A DNA stretch of 48,451 bases from Oscillospiraceae bacterium (GCA_009778485.1 WRJQ01000008.1:1-48451); one strand, 5' to 3'. Shown: positions 7,810 through 17,304, numbered from the stretch's first letter. Made by a program: numbers and translations. Notes: generated from the letters alone by a model not told the origin.

Positions 7810-8679
7810 ATGAACACATTTCTTTTGATCCTCATCAACGGATGCATACAGGGCAGCGCCTATGCGCTCATGGCAATGGGCATGAGCACGCAGTACGGCG
7901 TCGTGCGCATCCTCAACATCTCTCATGGCGAGTTCATCGTTATCGCCGCAGTCACAACATATATGCTGCAATCCAGGACGGGCTTGCATCCGCTGGCGGC
8001 GCTTGCGATCGCCTGCCCCATCGTATTCATCATATCTTACCTGCTCCATATCACCATATACCGGCGCGCGGGCAGGATGTCCCCCAACATGGGAGTTTTT
8101 GAGGGCAACGCTATCCTCATATCATTCGGAATCTATCTCATCGTCCAAAGCCTTATCCAGACAAACATCGGCTCAGCCCCGATGCGCTACCCCTTTATGA
8201 TGACAAGCGTCAACATCGGCGGCGTCGGCTTCGCGGCCGCCGGGTTGTTTGTCATGCTGATTGCGATTATCATCTGCGTTATATATACATTCTTCCTTTC
8301 GAGCACACGGCTCGGCAAGTCAATCCGCGCCGCAGCGCAGGATTCGCAGGCTGCGTCGCTGCACGGAGTCAAGATCAACCGGATCATGGCGCTGTGCTTC
8401 GCGATTGGCGGCGTGCTGGCGGCGTGCGCCGGCGTGCTTATGAGCATGAAGGATCAGTTTTCGAGCACATCGGGCCTTGGCTATACGACGATAGCGATAA
8501 TCATAGTGGTGCTTGGCGGGCTCGGCAGCGTCAAGGGAGCGATTCTGGGCGGCTTCATACTGGGCGTCGTCGGCTATGCCGTGAGCCACTTTATCGACTC
8601 CGTATTTATGATATCGGCTTTCTACCTGATTATACTACTGCTTCTGATCATCAGGCCAAAGGGCCTGCTGGGGAGGTGA
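7810..8679 (+). CDS. livH: Liv-type ABC permease, LivH subunit
   Basis: A 289-residue, very hydrophobic protein with about eight membrane segments. It has the family pattern: GCIQGSAYALMAMGMS at the start, VRILNISHGEF, and the cytoplasmic coupling stretch IRAAAQDSQAASLHGVKI followed by VLGGLGSVKGAILGG. It forms one half of the membrane channel with LivM. ATG start with AAGGAAT upstream. Second gene of the importer operon. Confidence 0.92.
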   Translation: MNTFLLILINGCIQGSAYALMAMGMSTQYGVVRILNISHGEFIVIAAVTTYMLQSRTGLHPLAALAIACPIVFIISYLLHITIYRRAGRMSPNMGVFEGNAILISFGIYLIVQSLIQTNIGSAPMRYPFMMTSVNIGGVGFAAAGLFVMLIAIIICVIYTFFLSSTRLGKSIRAAAQDSQAASLHGVKINRIMALCFAIGGVLAACAGVLMSMKDQFSSTSGLGYTTIAIIIVVLGGLGSVKGAILGGFILGVVGYAVSHFIDSVFMISAFYLIILLLLIIRPKGLLGR

Positions 8680-8683
8680 AGGC

Positions 8684-9688
8684 TTGAACTTAATCAAAAA
8701 AACATTCTGGGACGCCACCGGCTCAAAGGTGCAGTCCGGCTGCATAATAGCAGCGGCGCTGGCCTTGGCCTTTGTGCCGAAGGTCTCGTCGGACGTATAT
8801 ACGCCGCTCTTCCTGTCCTGGATTATGGCTTACTGCATTATGTCCCTCTCATGGTCGTTCTTTTCCGGCAAGGCCGGCTATGTCTCGCTGGCGACCGCCT
8901 CATTCTACGGCGTGGGGATGTACTTGCAGGCTATTTTGGGCAGGGAGCTTCCCTTATGGACGAACATGATTCTCGCAGCCGCATTCGCTTTTTGCGTCGG
9001 GATCGTCATCGGGATCGTCACGCTGAGGCTGCGCGGCATCTACTTCACCATCTTCACATTCGGGCTTACGCTGTTCCTCAACAAGTTCTTCCACTGGTAC
9101 GAGGGTACAGTTACGCGGACTAAGGGGCGCATGGTTAAGCCCTATGACAACATCACCGTTTTCTACTCCTTGCTGGTGCTGTTTGCCATAACAGTTATCG
9201 CGATGCTGCTCCTTAATAAATCGAAATTCGGGCTGTCGCTCAAATGCATAGGGCAAAACGAGGACAGCGCGCAGCATCTTGGAGTGAGCACGACAAAATC
9301 AAAAGTCCTGGCGTTCGCGCTGAGCGCAGCGCCTGTGGGAGCGGTTGGCGCGATAATGTGCACGAAAGCGGGATATATCGACCCGGATACTGCGTTCGGG
9401 CTGAACTACAGTTTCTTCCCGGTCTTGATGGCGATCTTCGGCGGCATGGCAAGCACATACGGGCCAATAGTAGGTTCTGTTATATTTTTCGTGCTTCAGG
9501 ATTACCTGCTGCGCAAACCGGACGAGATTATGATTTTCGGCCGGCAGATCGTCGTAGGGGACATGATTATCTTCGGAGCTGTGATGGTGATTGTCATTCT
9601 GGCTATGCCGAAAGGCCTGTTCGGCACAATAGAAACCCTCATCGCCAAGCGGCGAAAACGCGCTCAGGAGGTGCCGGAAGATGCCTGA
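8684..9688 (+). CDS. livM: Liv-type ABC permease, LivM subunit
   Basis: A 334-residue membrane protein of the BPD_transp_2 family with GKAGYVSLATASFYGVG near residue 65, the coupling stretch GLSLKCIGQNEDSAQHLGV and the FGGMASTYGPIVG segment. It pairs with LivH. The TTG start at 8684 lies 4 nt after the livH stop and is preceded by GGGAGGTGAAGG. Its last 8 nt overlap livG, which suggests translational coupling. Confidence 0.92.
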   Translation: MNLIKKTFWDATGSKVQSGCIIAAALALAFVPKVSSDVYTPLFLSWIMAYCIMSLSWSFFSGKAGYVSLATASFYGVGMYLQAILGRELPLWTNMILAAAFAFCVGIVIGIVTLRLRGIYFTIFTFGLTLFLNKFFHWYEGTVTRTKGRMVKPYDNITVFYSLLVLFAITVIAMLLLNKSKFGLSLKCIGQNEDSAQHLGVSTTKSKVLAFALSAAPVGAVGAIMCTKAGYIDPDTAFGLNYSFFPVLMAIFGGMASTYGPIVGSVIFFVLQDYLLRKPDEIMIFGRQIVVGDMIIFGAVMVIVILAMPKGLFGTIETLIAKRRKRAQEVPEDA

Positions 9689-10415
9689 TTACGAGAGCGT
9701 TATCCAAGGTCGCGGCGTCACAAAGCGATTTGGCGGCATGACCGCCGTCAACAAAGTCGACTTCGATCTGCGCAAGGGCGAGATTCTCGGGCTAATCGGC
9801 CCGAACGGCGCCGGAAAGACTACTCTTTTCAACTGCATATCGGCCTACCACAAAACCGACGAGGGCGAGATAACACTCAACGGAAGGCAGATAAACAAGC
9901 TCAGCCCCGATCGCATCTGCAAACTGGGCCTTGCGCGCACTTTTCAAGCCGCGCAGAACTTCCCTGATTTCCCGGTCCGCGAGAATGTTCGTATGAGCGC
10001 GCTGTTTGGCAAGAAAGGCGTGAGCTACGCGGAAGCGGAGAGGATCACAGACGAGACCATGCGTTTTACCGGTATGGACAAGTTTGCGAATATTGCCGTC
10101 AACGACATGCCCCTGCCGCTCCAAAAGCGCCTGGAAGTTACACGGGCCCTCGCCACTCAACCGGAAGCGCTCATGCTCGACGAGCTAATGGCAGGGCTTG
10201 ACCCCGCGGAAGTAGACGAAACGATGTCGCTCGTCAGGGAGATCCGCGACAGCGGCGTGACCGTGCTCATGATTGAGCATGTGATGAAAGCGATAATGAC
10301 TATTTGCGACCGCATTATAGTGCTGCACCACGGCGAGCTAATCGCCGAAGGCGCGCCCGACGAGATATCCAAGAACCCCCAGGTAATAGAGGTGTATCTC
10401 GGGGAGGAAGTTTGA
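9681..10415 (+). CDS. livG: Liv-type ABC ATPase, LivG subunit
   Basis: A 244-residue ATPase. Walker A is GPNGAGKTT (about residue 39) and Walker B is ALMLDE. The ABC signature is unusual: where LivG proteins normally have a G-x-Q-[RK]-R-L-E type stretch, this one reads [14 protein letters not shown], and the residue after the Walker B glutamate is Leu instead of Pro (DEL). The start ATG overlaps livM by 8 nt with AGGAGG 9 nt upstream. It powers import with LivF. Confidence 0.92.
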   Translation: MPDYESVIQGRGVTKRFGGMTAVNKVDFDLRKGEILGLIGPNGAGKTTLFNCISAYHKTDEGEITLNGRQINKLSPDRICKLGLARTFQAAQNFPDFPVRENVRMSALFGKKGVSYAEAERITDETMRFTGMDKFANIAVNDMPLPLQKRLEVTRALATQPEALMLDELMAGLDPAEVDETMSLVREIRDSGVTVLMIEHVMKAIMTICDRIIVLHHGELIAEGAPDEISKNPQVIEVYLGEEV

Positions 10416-10417
10416 TT

Positions 10418-11128
10418 ATGGCAACGCTTGAAGTAAAAGGCGTTAATGTCAGCTACGGCAAGATGCAGGTGCTCTGGGACGTCAACCTGTCTATAACCGA
10501 AGGCAGCATAGTGGCGCTGCTCGGCGCGAACGGGGCGGGTAAATCGACGCTTCTCAACACCATCACCGGCCTGCTCAAGCCTACGTCCGGAGAGATAGCC
10601 TTCAACGGCGAGCGCATCGATAACCTTTCCTCCGACAAGATCATCGAGAAAGGCATATCCTACCTGCCCGAAGGCGGGCGCTTGTACCCGGACATGACGA
10701 TCAAAGAGAACCTTGAGATGGGCGCCTACCACCGAAAGTTCTGGTCGAGCCGCAAAGAAGGCCTCGATCGCATGTACAAGCTTTTCCCGATTCTCGAAGA
10801 GCGCAAAAAGCAGCTTGCTAAAACGATGAGCGGCGGGGAGCGGCAGATGCTCGCAATGGGCCGCGCTCTCATGTCGAACCCGACGCTGTGCCTTTTCGAC
10901 GAGCTCTCATACGGCCTCTCCCCTGTTATGGCGCAAGCTGTATTTCAGGTCGTAAAGCAGCTCCACAGCGAAGGCATCACGGTGTTCCTCGTCGAGCAAA
11001 ACGTGCACCAGACGCTGGAAATAGCGGATTATGCCTATGTGATCGAAAACGGCAGGATAGTTAAAGAGGGGGAAGGCCACACCCTGCTCGAGGACGACTA
11101 TATCAGGCAGGCGTACCTCGGTATGTGA
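10418..11128 (+). CDS. livF: Liv-type ABC ATPase, LivF subunit
   Basis: A 236-residue ATPase with Walker A GANGAGKST, canonical signature MSGGERQ and Walker B LCLFDE followed by Leu instead of Pro. The ORF track begins 38 codons upstream inside livG; the ATG at 10418 is chosen because it follows the livG stop by 2 nt, has GGGGAGG 8-9 nt upstream and begins the conserved LEVKGVNVSYG. Last gene of the importer operon; no T-rich terminator follows, only a short repeat copy. Confidence 0.93.
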   Translation: MATLEVKGVNVSYGKMQVLWDVNLSITEGSIVALLGANGAGKSTLLNTITGLLKPTSGEIAFNGERIDNLSSDKIIEKGISYLPEGGRLYPDMTIKENLEMGAYHRKFWSSRKEGLDRMYKLFPILEERKKQLAKTMSGGERQMLAMGRALMSNPTLCLFDELSYGLSPVMAQAVFQVVKQLHSEGITVFLVEQNVHQTLEIADYAYVIENGRIVKEGEGHTLLEDDYIRQAYLGM

Positions 11129-11158
11129 GCAGCTCGAAAAAAATAAGACTGTTAGGGG

Positions 11159-11192
11159 CTGTTCAGGCGCCCCGTCCAGGGTACCTGAACAG
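11159..11192. repeat. Short copy of the CTGTTCAGGTACC palindromic repeat
   Basis: CTGTTCAGG...CCTGAACAG, 34 bp, with the CCCCGTCCAGG inner block of the 17335 element. It lies between livF and the C-GCAxxG-C-C gene, directly ahead of that gene's ribosome site. Confidence 0.85.
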
Positions 11193-11210
11193 ACACCGGA
11201 TAGGAATGAT

Positions 11211-11744
11211 ATGCAAAAAGACTGGGACGAAATACGAAAGCTCGCTGTCGAGTACGCGGCTGACAACATCAACAACCGGAGCATGAACTGCTCCGAGTCG
11301 GTTTTCGAAGCGCTGATCCGCAGCGGAGCCATAAGCGGGCAACTCGACCTCTCTGCAGTCTCTTACGCGACAGGCTTCGGAGGAGGCATTGGCGGCGCCG
11401 GCTTCACGTGCGGAGCGCTGGCCGCCGGTATACTCGCCAACGGCATCGCCCACGGCAGGAAAGCCCCCGCTTCCACGACAAACAGGATGGAACTCAAGGA
11501 AACCCTCTACAAAAGGTACCACAACCTGGCCAAGGATTTCGTGAAAGTCGCGGGCAGCGGCCTGTGCGGGGAGATCATCGACAAGTTCCCCGATGGATAC
11601 CACGACCCTCAAACGAGGCCAAACTGCATCCGCATCGTCACCGAGGCTGCGGGCATTGCCGTAGACTACATGAAGCTGAGCGCCGATGAATGCGCGGCTC
11701 TCGAATATGACCCGGGTACCGTCGGGATCAAAAACTGGATATAA
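11211..11744 (+). CDS. C-GCAxxG-C-C family redox protein
   Basis: A 177-residue protein with the cysteine layout that names the family: NCSESV (about residue 25), a GCAxxG-like TCGALAAG (about 65) inside a glycine-rich segment, GLCGEI (about 120) and PNCIRI (about 142). These are small anaerobe proteins thought to carry redox or metal-bound cysteines. In Desulfovibrio a member (DVU_1555) sits in the same neighbourhood as the aldehyde-oxidase accessory genes seen here at 18.6-27.5 kb, so it may belong functionally with them; here it lies 7 kb upstream, before the enoate reductase. ATG start with AGGAAT upstream. Confidence 0.85.
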   Translation: MQKDWDEIRKLAVEYAADNINNRSMNCSESVFEALIRSGAISGQLDLSAVSYATGFGGGIGGAGFTCGALAAGILANGIAHGRKAPASTTNRMELKETLYKRYHNLAKDFVKVAGSGLCGEIIDKFPDGYHDPQTRPNCIRIVTEAAGIAVDYMKLSADECAALEYDPGTVGIKNWI

Positions 11745-11784
11745 TGGTTTGCCCGACAAACCAAATGATCGAGGAGGTTTAATC

Positions 11785-13746
11785 ATGCCGCTCAACAAGT
11801 TTCCGCATGTGTACCAGCCTATCCAGGTCGGCAACATGACACTTAAAAACCGGATCCAGTACTCCCCAATAGTGACAAACCACGCCGGATACAAATCCGG
11901 CGAAGTAACGCACCAACTGCTGGAATTCGTCAGCGGGCAAGCCAGGACAGGCGCGGCCCTCGTAACGATCGGATCTACTCCGGTCAACTTCAATGAAGCG
12001 CGCGACTTCTTCGGCTGCCTCTCGGCAACAAAGGACGAGGACGTGGCAGGCCTGACTATGATGGCCGAAGAACTGCACAGGTACGACTGCAAGCTGTCCG
12101 CAGAGCTGATCCACGGAGGACAGTGGGGCGCGCTGACTCTGCCCGAAGGCGAAATGGGCTGGGTCGCCTCCGTCGTCGAGCCGTATCACGACCCGAAAAG
12201 GCTCAGGGAAATCACCCGCCCGGAAATGCTTAAAGTCATAGACGACTTCGTAGCCGCGCTCAACCGCTGCGCGCGCTCCTTCTTCGACATGGCGATGATC
12301 CACTATGCGCACGGGAACCTCATGTCAGGTTTTCTCTCGACCTTGTGGAATCAGCGCGGCGATAAATACGGCGGGTCTGAAAAGAACCGCTGGCGCTTCC
12401 CGCTTGAGCTGCTCGAAGCCGCGCATGGCGCCGTAAACGGGCGTATGCCGCTGGAGATGCGCGTCGTCGGCAACGAGCACTTGCCCGGCGGCACCACCCT
12501 TGACGAGCGAATCCGCTTCCTTAAAGAAGCATCGAAATATATCGACATGATAGTCGTCTCTGCGGGCAACCTCATGTACGGAGAGGCATTCAGCTACAAC
12601 ATGCCCGGCTACTATATCCCCGAGGGTGTGAACGTGGAGTACGCCGCCGCTTTCAAGGAAGCTATACCTTCGCTCGCCGTCTCCGTCTGCGGGGGGATAT
12701 CGACGCTTGAACACGCCGAGGAGATAATAAAAACAGGCAAGGCAGACATCGTAGCCATGGCAAAAGCCCTCATGGCGGACGGCGATTACGTAAACAAAGG
12801 CGCGCGCGGGCTGGAAAAGGATATTCGCCCCTGCATGCGCTGCATGTACTGCCTCAGAGGGGTCAACAACGGGAACCACCTGGCAGGCTGCGCCGTCAAT
12901 CCCACGCTCGGGTGGGAGTACCGCAACCTTACGCCCGTCCCCGCGCTGAAGAAGAAAAAAGTCATGATAGTCGGGGCGGGACCCGGCGGCATGGCCGCCG
13001 CCCAGTACATAGCCGAAAGAGGCCATGAAGTCGTGCTCTACGAAAAAGGCGACAAGCTCGGCGGGCGTATGCACGAGGCCTCTTCCCTGAGCTTCAAGGC
13101 CGGCTTCCGCAGATACTTCGAGTATACGGTCCGCAAAACAATCGAAAGCGGAGCCAGGATAGTGACCGGAGTTGAAGTGAACGCAGATACCGTCAAGATA
13201 GAGTCCCCAGACGCGCTCGTGATTGCGGTTGGCGCGAAACCGGTCATGCCGGGTATTAAAGGTTCCGGCGGACCCGGGGTCGTGGACGTTTCCGCAGTCG
13301 ACAGGGGCGACGCAGCGACGGGGGGAAAAGTCGTCGTATGCGGCGCCGGGCTCTCCGGCACCGAGTGCGCGCTGCAGCTCGCCATGGAGGGCAAGGTTGT
13401 GACGCTCGTCGACATGCTGCCCGAGGAGAGGTTCTATGACGATCTCGTGCATTTCAGCAAGCCGACTCTCGCAAGGCTTTTGCAGGAGAACAAAGTAAAG
13501 CTAATGCCCGAATGCACGGTAGAGGAGTTCAAAGAGGGCGCAGTAATCGTGAAAAACGCAGCCGGAAAGAACGTCACTCTGAGCTGCGACACCGCTGTGG
13601 CCGCGTTCGGCGTAAGCCCGGACAAAGCCGCGATCGCGGCGCTTAGCGAGATCATCCCCGAGACATATATCATCGGGGACGCTGAAAAACCGGGAGTCAT
13701 CGGCGACGCTATCGCAAGCGCGTACTGGCTGACTCGAAGGGTATGA
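11785..13746 (+). CDS. Old Yellow Enzyme-type 2-enoate/2,4-dienoyl reductase
   Basis: A 653-residue flavo-iron-sulfur enzyme. Residues 1-340 are the FMN TIM barrel (LKNRIQYSP start, AELIHGGQWG); PCMRCMYC plus a later cysteine (about residues 349-368) form the [4Fe-4S] site; IVGAGPGGMAAAQ (about 395) binds FAD and GAGLSGTECALQ (about 520) is the second dinucleotide loop. The family includes 2-enoate reductase, FldZ and BaiCD/BaiH, which reduce activated C=C bonds in anaerobes. The usual HxxY proton-donor region is not clearly seen (MAMIHYAHGNLMSGFLS instead), so the substrate is open. The ATG at 11785 has GAGGAGG 8 nt upstream; the ORF track start 33 codons earlier lies in the previous gene. 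Confidence 0.9.
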   Translation: MPLNKFPHVYQPIQVGNMTLKNRIQYSPIVTNHAGYKSGEVTHQLLEFVSGQARTGAALVTIGSTPVNFNEARDFFGCLSATKDEDVAGLTMMAEELHRYDCKLSAELIHGGQWGALTLPEGEMGWVASVVEPYHDPKRLREITRPEMLKVIDDFVAALNRCARSFFDMAMIHYAHGNLMSGFLSTLWNQRGDKYGGSEKNRWRFPLELLEAAHGAVNGRMPLEMRVVGNEHLPGGTTLDERIRFLKEASKYIDMIVVSAGNLMYGEAFSYNMPGYYIPEGVNVEYAAAFKEAIPSLAVSVCGGISTLEHAEEIIKTGKADIVAMAKALMADGDYVNKGARGLEKDIRPCMRCMYCLRGVNNGNHLAGCAVNPTLGWEYRNLTPVPALKKKKVMIVGAGPGGMAAAQYIAERGHEVVLYEKGDKLGGRMHEASSLSFKAGFRRYFEYTVRKTIESGARIVTGVEVNADTVKIESPDALVIAVGAKPVMPGIKGSGGPGVVDVSAVDRGDAATGGKVVVCGAGLSGTECALQLAMEGKVVTLVDMLPEERFYDDLVHFSKPTLARLLQENKVKLMPECTVEEFKEGAVIVKNAAGKNVTLSCDTAVAAFGVSPDKAAIAALSEIIPETYIIGDAEKPGVIGDAIASAYWLTRRV

Positions 13747-13753
13747 TTCAACT

Positions 13754-15139
13754 ATGCCGATAATTGGCGCCTATGCGCTCCCCCATCCGCCGCTCGCCAT
13801 ACCCGGCGTCGGGCGCGGCCAGGAGTCCGGGATTCAAAAAACGCTCGACTCTTTTGACGAAGCCGCGAAGGAGATAGCCGGCCTCGCGCCGGATACGATT
13901 GTCTTCATCACCCCGCACAACGTGATGTACGCGGACTATTTCCATATATCGCCGGGTTCGTCCGCTACCGGCGGTTTCGCCCGGTACAACGACAGCAAGA
14001 CTATCCTGGACGCCCGTTATGACGAGCTCCTTGCGGCCGAAATAATCCGCCTTGCAGCCGGCGAGGGCATCCCCGCCGGCCATGCAGGAGAACGGGACGC
14101 CTCCCTCGACCACGGGGTAACGGTGCCTATGTGGTTCATAAACCGCCGCTGCAACGATTATCTGACGGTTCGCATATCCCAGTCGGGCATGGAACCTGCC
14201 GCGCATTACAGGCTTGGCAAGGTAATAAGCGGCGCGGCGGACAGCACAGGCCGCAGAGTCGTCCTCATAGCTTCGAGCGACCTGTCGCACAAGCTCACAA
14301 GCGACGGGCCGTATGGTTACGCCGCGGAAGGCCCCGAGTTCGACGCTGCGGTCGCGGATGCGCTTTCGGGGGGGGACTTCCTCTCGTTGATGAACATACC
14401 CGACAGCTTGAGGGAACGGGCCGCAGAGTGCGGCTACAACTCGCTGATGACGCTTGCCGGGTGCTACGACCGAATGGCTGTAAAGGCCAGGCTGCTATCC
14501 TACGAAGGCCCGTTCGGCGTCGGCTATGCCATTGCTTCCGTCGCTCCTGCGGGAGCGGACGAGAGCCGTCGCTGCCTGGAGCAGTACGAAGCCGCCGCTC
14601 TCAAGGAAGCTGAAGAACGCAGGCAAGGCGAAGATGAGTACCGCGCCCTTGCGCGCAGCTCGCTTGAGTATAAAGTCACAACCGGAGGGACCCTCAAGAT
14701 GCCGGATGGCCTGCCGCGCGAGCTGCTGGACGACAAGGCGGGCGTGTTCGTGTCGCTGTACAAGAACGGCCGCCTGAGGGGCTGCATAGGGACAATCGCC
14801 CCCACCACAGCCGCCATAGCTCAGGAGATCATTCAAAACGCAGTCTCGGCAGGCCTTCACGATACGCGTTTTGACCCTGTCACCGCGGACGAACTGCCTC
14901 ACCTTACATATAAAGTTGACGTGCTGCTGCCCCCCGAAGCAGTGCACGGCCCGGAAGCGCTCGATGTGAAACGCTATGGCGTTATCGTCTCGCGGGGCAA
15001 CAGGCGAGGTCTTCTGCTGCCGAACCTTGACGGCGTCGACACGGTCGAAGACCAAATCTCCATCGCCAGAAGTAAAGCAGGCATCACCGGGGACTCCCCT
15101 GTAACCCTTGAGCGTTTTGAAGTGATCCGGCATGAATGA
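13754..15139 (+). CDS. AmmeMemoRadiSam protein: MEMO-like domain fused to AMMECR1
   Basis: A 461-residue two-domain protein. Residues 1-265 resemble the MEMO/LigB class III dioxygenase fold, with His-containing segments (HPPLAIPG, TPHNVMYADY, SLDHGVTVPMWF, SSDLSHK) that would bind a metal. Residues 300-461 are an AMMECR1 domain with LRGCIGTI. These domains and a radical SAM protein form the AmmeMemoRadiSam set found across anaerobes and archaea; the reaction is still poorly defined, probably a modification of RNA, protein or a small molecule. It follows the enoate reductase by 7 nt and overlaps the radical SAM gene by 8 nt, so the two are coupled. Confidence 0.9.
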   Translation: MPIIGAYALPHPPLAIPGVGRGQESGIQKTLDSFDEAAKEIAGLAPDTIVFITPHNVMYADYFHISPGSSATGGFARYNDSKTILDARYDELLAAEIIRLAAGEGIPAGHAGERDASLDHGVTVPMWFINRRCNDYLTVRISQSGMEPAAHYRLGKVISGAADSTGRRVVLIASSDLSHKLTSDGPYGYAAEGPEFDAAVADALSGGDFLSLMNIPDSLRERAAECGYNSLMTLAGCYDRMAVKARLLSYEGPFGVGYAIASVAPAGADESRRCLEQYEAAALKEAEERRQGEDEYRALARSSLEYKVTTGGTLKMPDGLPRELLDDKAGVFVSLYKNGRLRGCIGTIAPTTAAIAQEIIQNAVSAGLHDTRFDPVTADELPHLTYKVDVLLPPEAVHGPEALDVKRYGVIVSRGNRRGLLLPNLDGVDTVEDQISIARSKAGITGDSPVTLERFEVIRHE

Positions 15140-16007
15140 CAGTCACGAGGCGCTCTTCTGGCACACGGAGGCAAACGGAGCTGCACGCTGCGGACTATGC
15201 CCGCGCGAGTGCCTGATACAACATGACGCGAAAGGCTTTTGCGGGGTTCGCGAGAACCGGCACGGCTCCCTTATCGCCGCCGGTTACGGCGTAGTATCTT
15301 CCATAGCGCTCGACCCCATAGAGAAAAAGCCTCTATATATGTTCTGCCCCGGCTCCCGTATCCTCTCCCTGGGAGGTTTCGGCTGCAACCTGCGATGCCC
15401 TTTCTGCCAGAACTACGAAATCTCGATCGAATACGGAGATCCCGCCCGCGCGGGCAAAGCCATAACCCCGGACGAAGTCACGCGCCTGGCGGTGGAAGCG
15501 ATTCCGGAAGGAAACACCGGCGTCGCGTTCACATACAACGAACCCCTGATCGGCTACGAGTTCGTCCATGACTGCGCAAGGCTCGTGCATGAAGTCGGGC
15601 TGTATAACGTGCTCGTCACCAATGGCTTCATTAACCGCGAACCTCTTGAAGCAATCCTTCCGCTTATCGACGCAGTCAATATAGACCTGAAAGGATTCAC
15701 TAGCAGGTTCTACGCCGGCCTCGGCGACGGCAGAGCTCTGGAAACGGTCAAGGGATCGATTGAACTTTGCGCAAACCGCTGCCATGTCGAAGTGACGACC
15801 TTGGTAATACCGGGCGAAAATGAAGATGACGTCGGCGAGTTGTCAAGATGGCTGTCCAGCGTCGACCCTTCCATACCTCTCCACCTGACGCGATTCTTTC
15901 CACGTTACCGGTATGCCGATAAGCAGGCGACTCAGGCGGAGAGATTGTTTAAACTCCGGGAAGAAGCCCTGAGGCATCTGGAAAATGTTTTTGTGGGAAA
16001 TGTGTGA
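15132..16007 (+). CDS. amrS: AmmeMemoRadiSam system radical SAM enzyme
   Basis: A 291-residue radical SAM protein with the cluster motif CNLRCPFC (CxxxCxxC, about residue 85) after GGFG, an N-terminal cysteine block (CGLCPRECLI...GFCGVRENR) and the downstream NTGVAFTYNEPLIGYEF segment typical of this PflA-like family. It is the third component of the AmmeMemoRadiSam set and overlaps the AMMECR1-MEMO fusion gene by 8 nt. It would cleave S-adenosylmethionine to a 5'-deoxyadenosyl radical in the cytoplasm; the substrate is unknown. Confidence 0.93.
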   Translation: MNDSHEALFWHTEANGAARCGLCPRECLIQHDAKGFCGVRENRHGSLIAAGYGVVSSIALDPIEKKPLYMFCPGSRILSLGGFGCNLRCPFCQNYEISIEYGDPARAGKAITPDEVTRLAVEAIPEGNTGVAFTYNEPLIGYEFVHDCARLVHEVGLYNVLVTNGFINREPLEAILPLIDAVNIDLKGFTSRFYAGLGDGRALETVKGSIELCANRCHVEVTTLVIPGENEDDVGELSRWLSSVDPSIPLHLTRFFPRYRYADKQATQAERLFKLREEALRHLENVFVGNV

Positions 16008-16019
16008 ACAAGATGAGTA

Positions 16020-16835
16020 GTGGCAATGGATAAACGGCCGATCGGAGTCTTCGACTCGGGGCTCGGCGGACTGACGACAGTAAAGAAGCTCTCGGAACTC
16101 ATGCCGGGCGAAGACATCATCTACCTTGGCGATACAGGCAGAGTCCCCTACGGGTCCCGGTCAAAGGAAACGATAGTCAAATACTCCTGCCAGGCAGCGT
16201 CTTTCCTCGCCGGGCACGGCATCAAGGCAATGGTCATAGCCTGCAATACCGCCTCTTCCTCGGCTTATGATGTCCTGGCGGGCAGCTATGCCATGCCGGT
16301 TTATGAAGCAGTCAGCACACCGGCAAAAGCGGCAGCCTCGCAGACCGGGTGCGGCAGGATTGGCGTCATCGGCACAAAAGCGACGATTGGCAGCGGAGCG
16401 TACGAAAGCGCGTTAATGCGTATCTCACCGGACTTCACAGTTTTTTCGGCTCCATGCCCGCTGTTCGTGCCGCTCGTCGAGGATGGCGCGATTGAAGAAG
16501 ACGACGTAGCGGCGCTTGCCATAGCGGAGCGTTACTTGCGCAACCTGCGTTCGGCCGGCATCGATACACTTATTCTCGGATGCACGCACTACCCGCTCCT
16601 GCGTGGGGTGATTTCAAAAGTCATGGGGCCGCAGGTCGCGCTGATCGACTCGGGAGCGGAAACTGCTAAACTTGTGGCGGGCGACCTCTCCGCAAAGGAT
16701 ATGCTGTCCGGGCGGGACGAGGGCGGCTCGACCCGATACTATGTCACAGACGCTACGGACGGGTTTGAAGAACTCGCCTCCAGGTTCCTGGAATCGGACA
16801 TACGCGGCATGGTTCAACAGATTGCATTGGAATGA
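16020..16835 (+). CDS. murI: Glutamate racemase
   Basis: A 271-residue protein with the complete MurI pattern: IGVFDSGLGGLT at the start, YLGDTGRVPYGS, the first catalytic cysteine in ACNTASS and the second in GCTHYPLL. It makes D-glutamate for peptidoglycan. The GTG at 16020 and the ATG at 16026 are both possible starts. It lies 12 nt after amrS, so it may be read from the same transcript, though it is functionally unrelated. Confidence 0.97.
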   Translation: MAMDKRPIGVFDSGLGGLTTVKKLSELMPGEDIIYLGDTGRVPYGSRSKETIVKYSCQAASFLAGHGIKAMVIACNTASSSAYDVLAGSYAMPVYEAVSTPAKAAASQTGCGRIGVIGTKATIGSGAYESALMRISPDFTVFSAPCPLFVPLVEDGAIEEDDVAALAIAERYLRNLRSAGIDTLILGCTHYPLLRGVISKVMGPQVALIDSGAETAKLVAGDLSAKDMLSGRDEGGSTRYYVTDATDGFEELASRFLESDIRGMVQQIALE

Positions 16836-16878
16836 AGAAGAAACGGATAGATTGTGATTATGAGGAATAGACTTTATT

Positions 16879-17304
16879 ATGAAGAAAAATGTGACAATAT
16901 CAATAAAAGGTTCGCTGATATCCCTGGGCGACGAAAACCCGGGCGGCTTTGAACTGATGACGGACGGCATCTACACCAGGAGCAAAGGGTTGACTACGTT
17001 CAGTTATGAAGAGAGCGACCTGACCGGGATAAACGGCTTGTTCACCACGTTCAACATCGAGCCTGACCGCATCATTTTACGACGCGGGAGCAACACAAAC
17101 AGCGACATGGTCTTCTCGGAAGATCAAAAGCATCATTTCTTATATGAAACGCCGTACGGCTCAATCACTATGGGCATCGATACGCACAGCATCACAAAGA
17201 ACTTCCGCGACGACGGCGGCCATCTTGAAATCGTCTATGATATAGAGGTTGACAGCATCCCTGTGAGCAGCAACCTGTTCGAGATTGACATTATGGCGCA
17301 GTAG
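16879..17304 (+). CDS. DUF1934 (YwiB-like) protein
   Basis: A 141-residue soluble protein predicted to be mostly beta strand, matching the DUF1934/YwiB pattern: an opening beta strand with ISIKGS, FTYEESDLTG-like SYEESDLTG, a middle LRRGSNTNSDMVF and GSITMGIDT, and a final acidic DIMAQ. These proteins have a lipocalin-like barrel of unknown role and are common in Clostridia and Bacilli. ATG start, 43 nt after murI; same strand, possibly same transcript. Confidence 0.85.
   Translation: MKKNVTISIKGSLISLGDENPGGFELMTDGIYTRSKGLTTFSYEESDLTGINGLFTTFNIEPDRIILRRGSNTNSDMVFSEDQKHHFLYETPYGSITMGIDTHSITKNFRDDGGHLEIVYDIEVDSIPVSSNLFEIDIMAQ

Noticed and set aside
12325-13452. 375-aa minus-strand ORF
   Set aside because: Lies fully inside the enoate reductase gene on the other strand; no family motif and composition typical of a GC-rich shadow frame.
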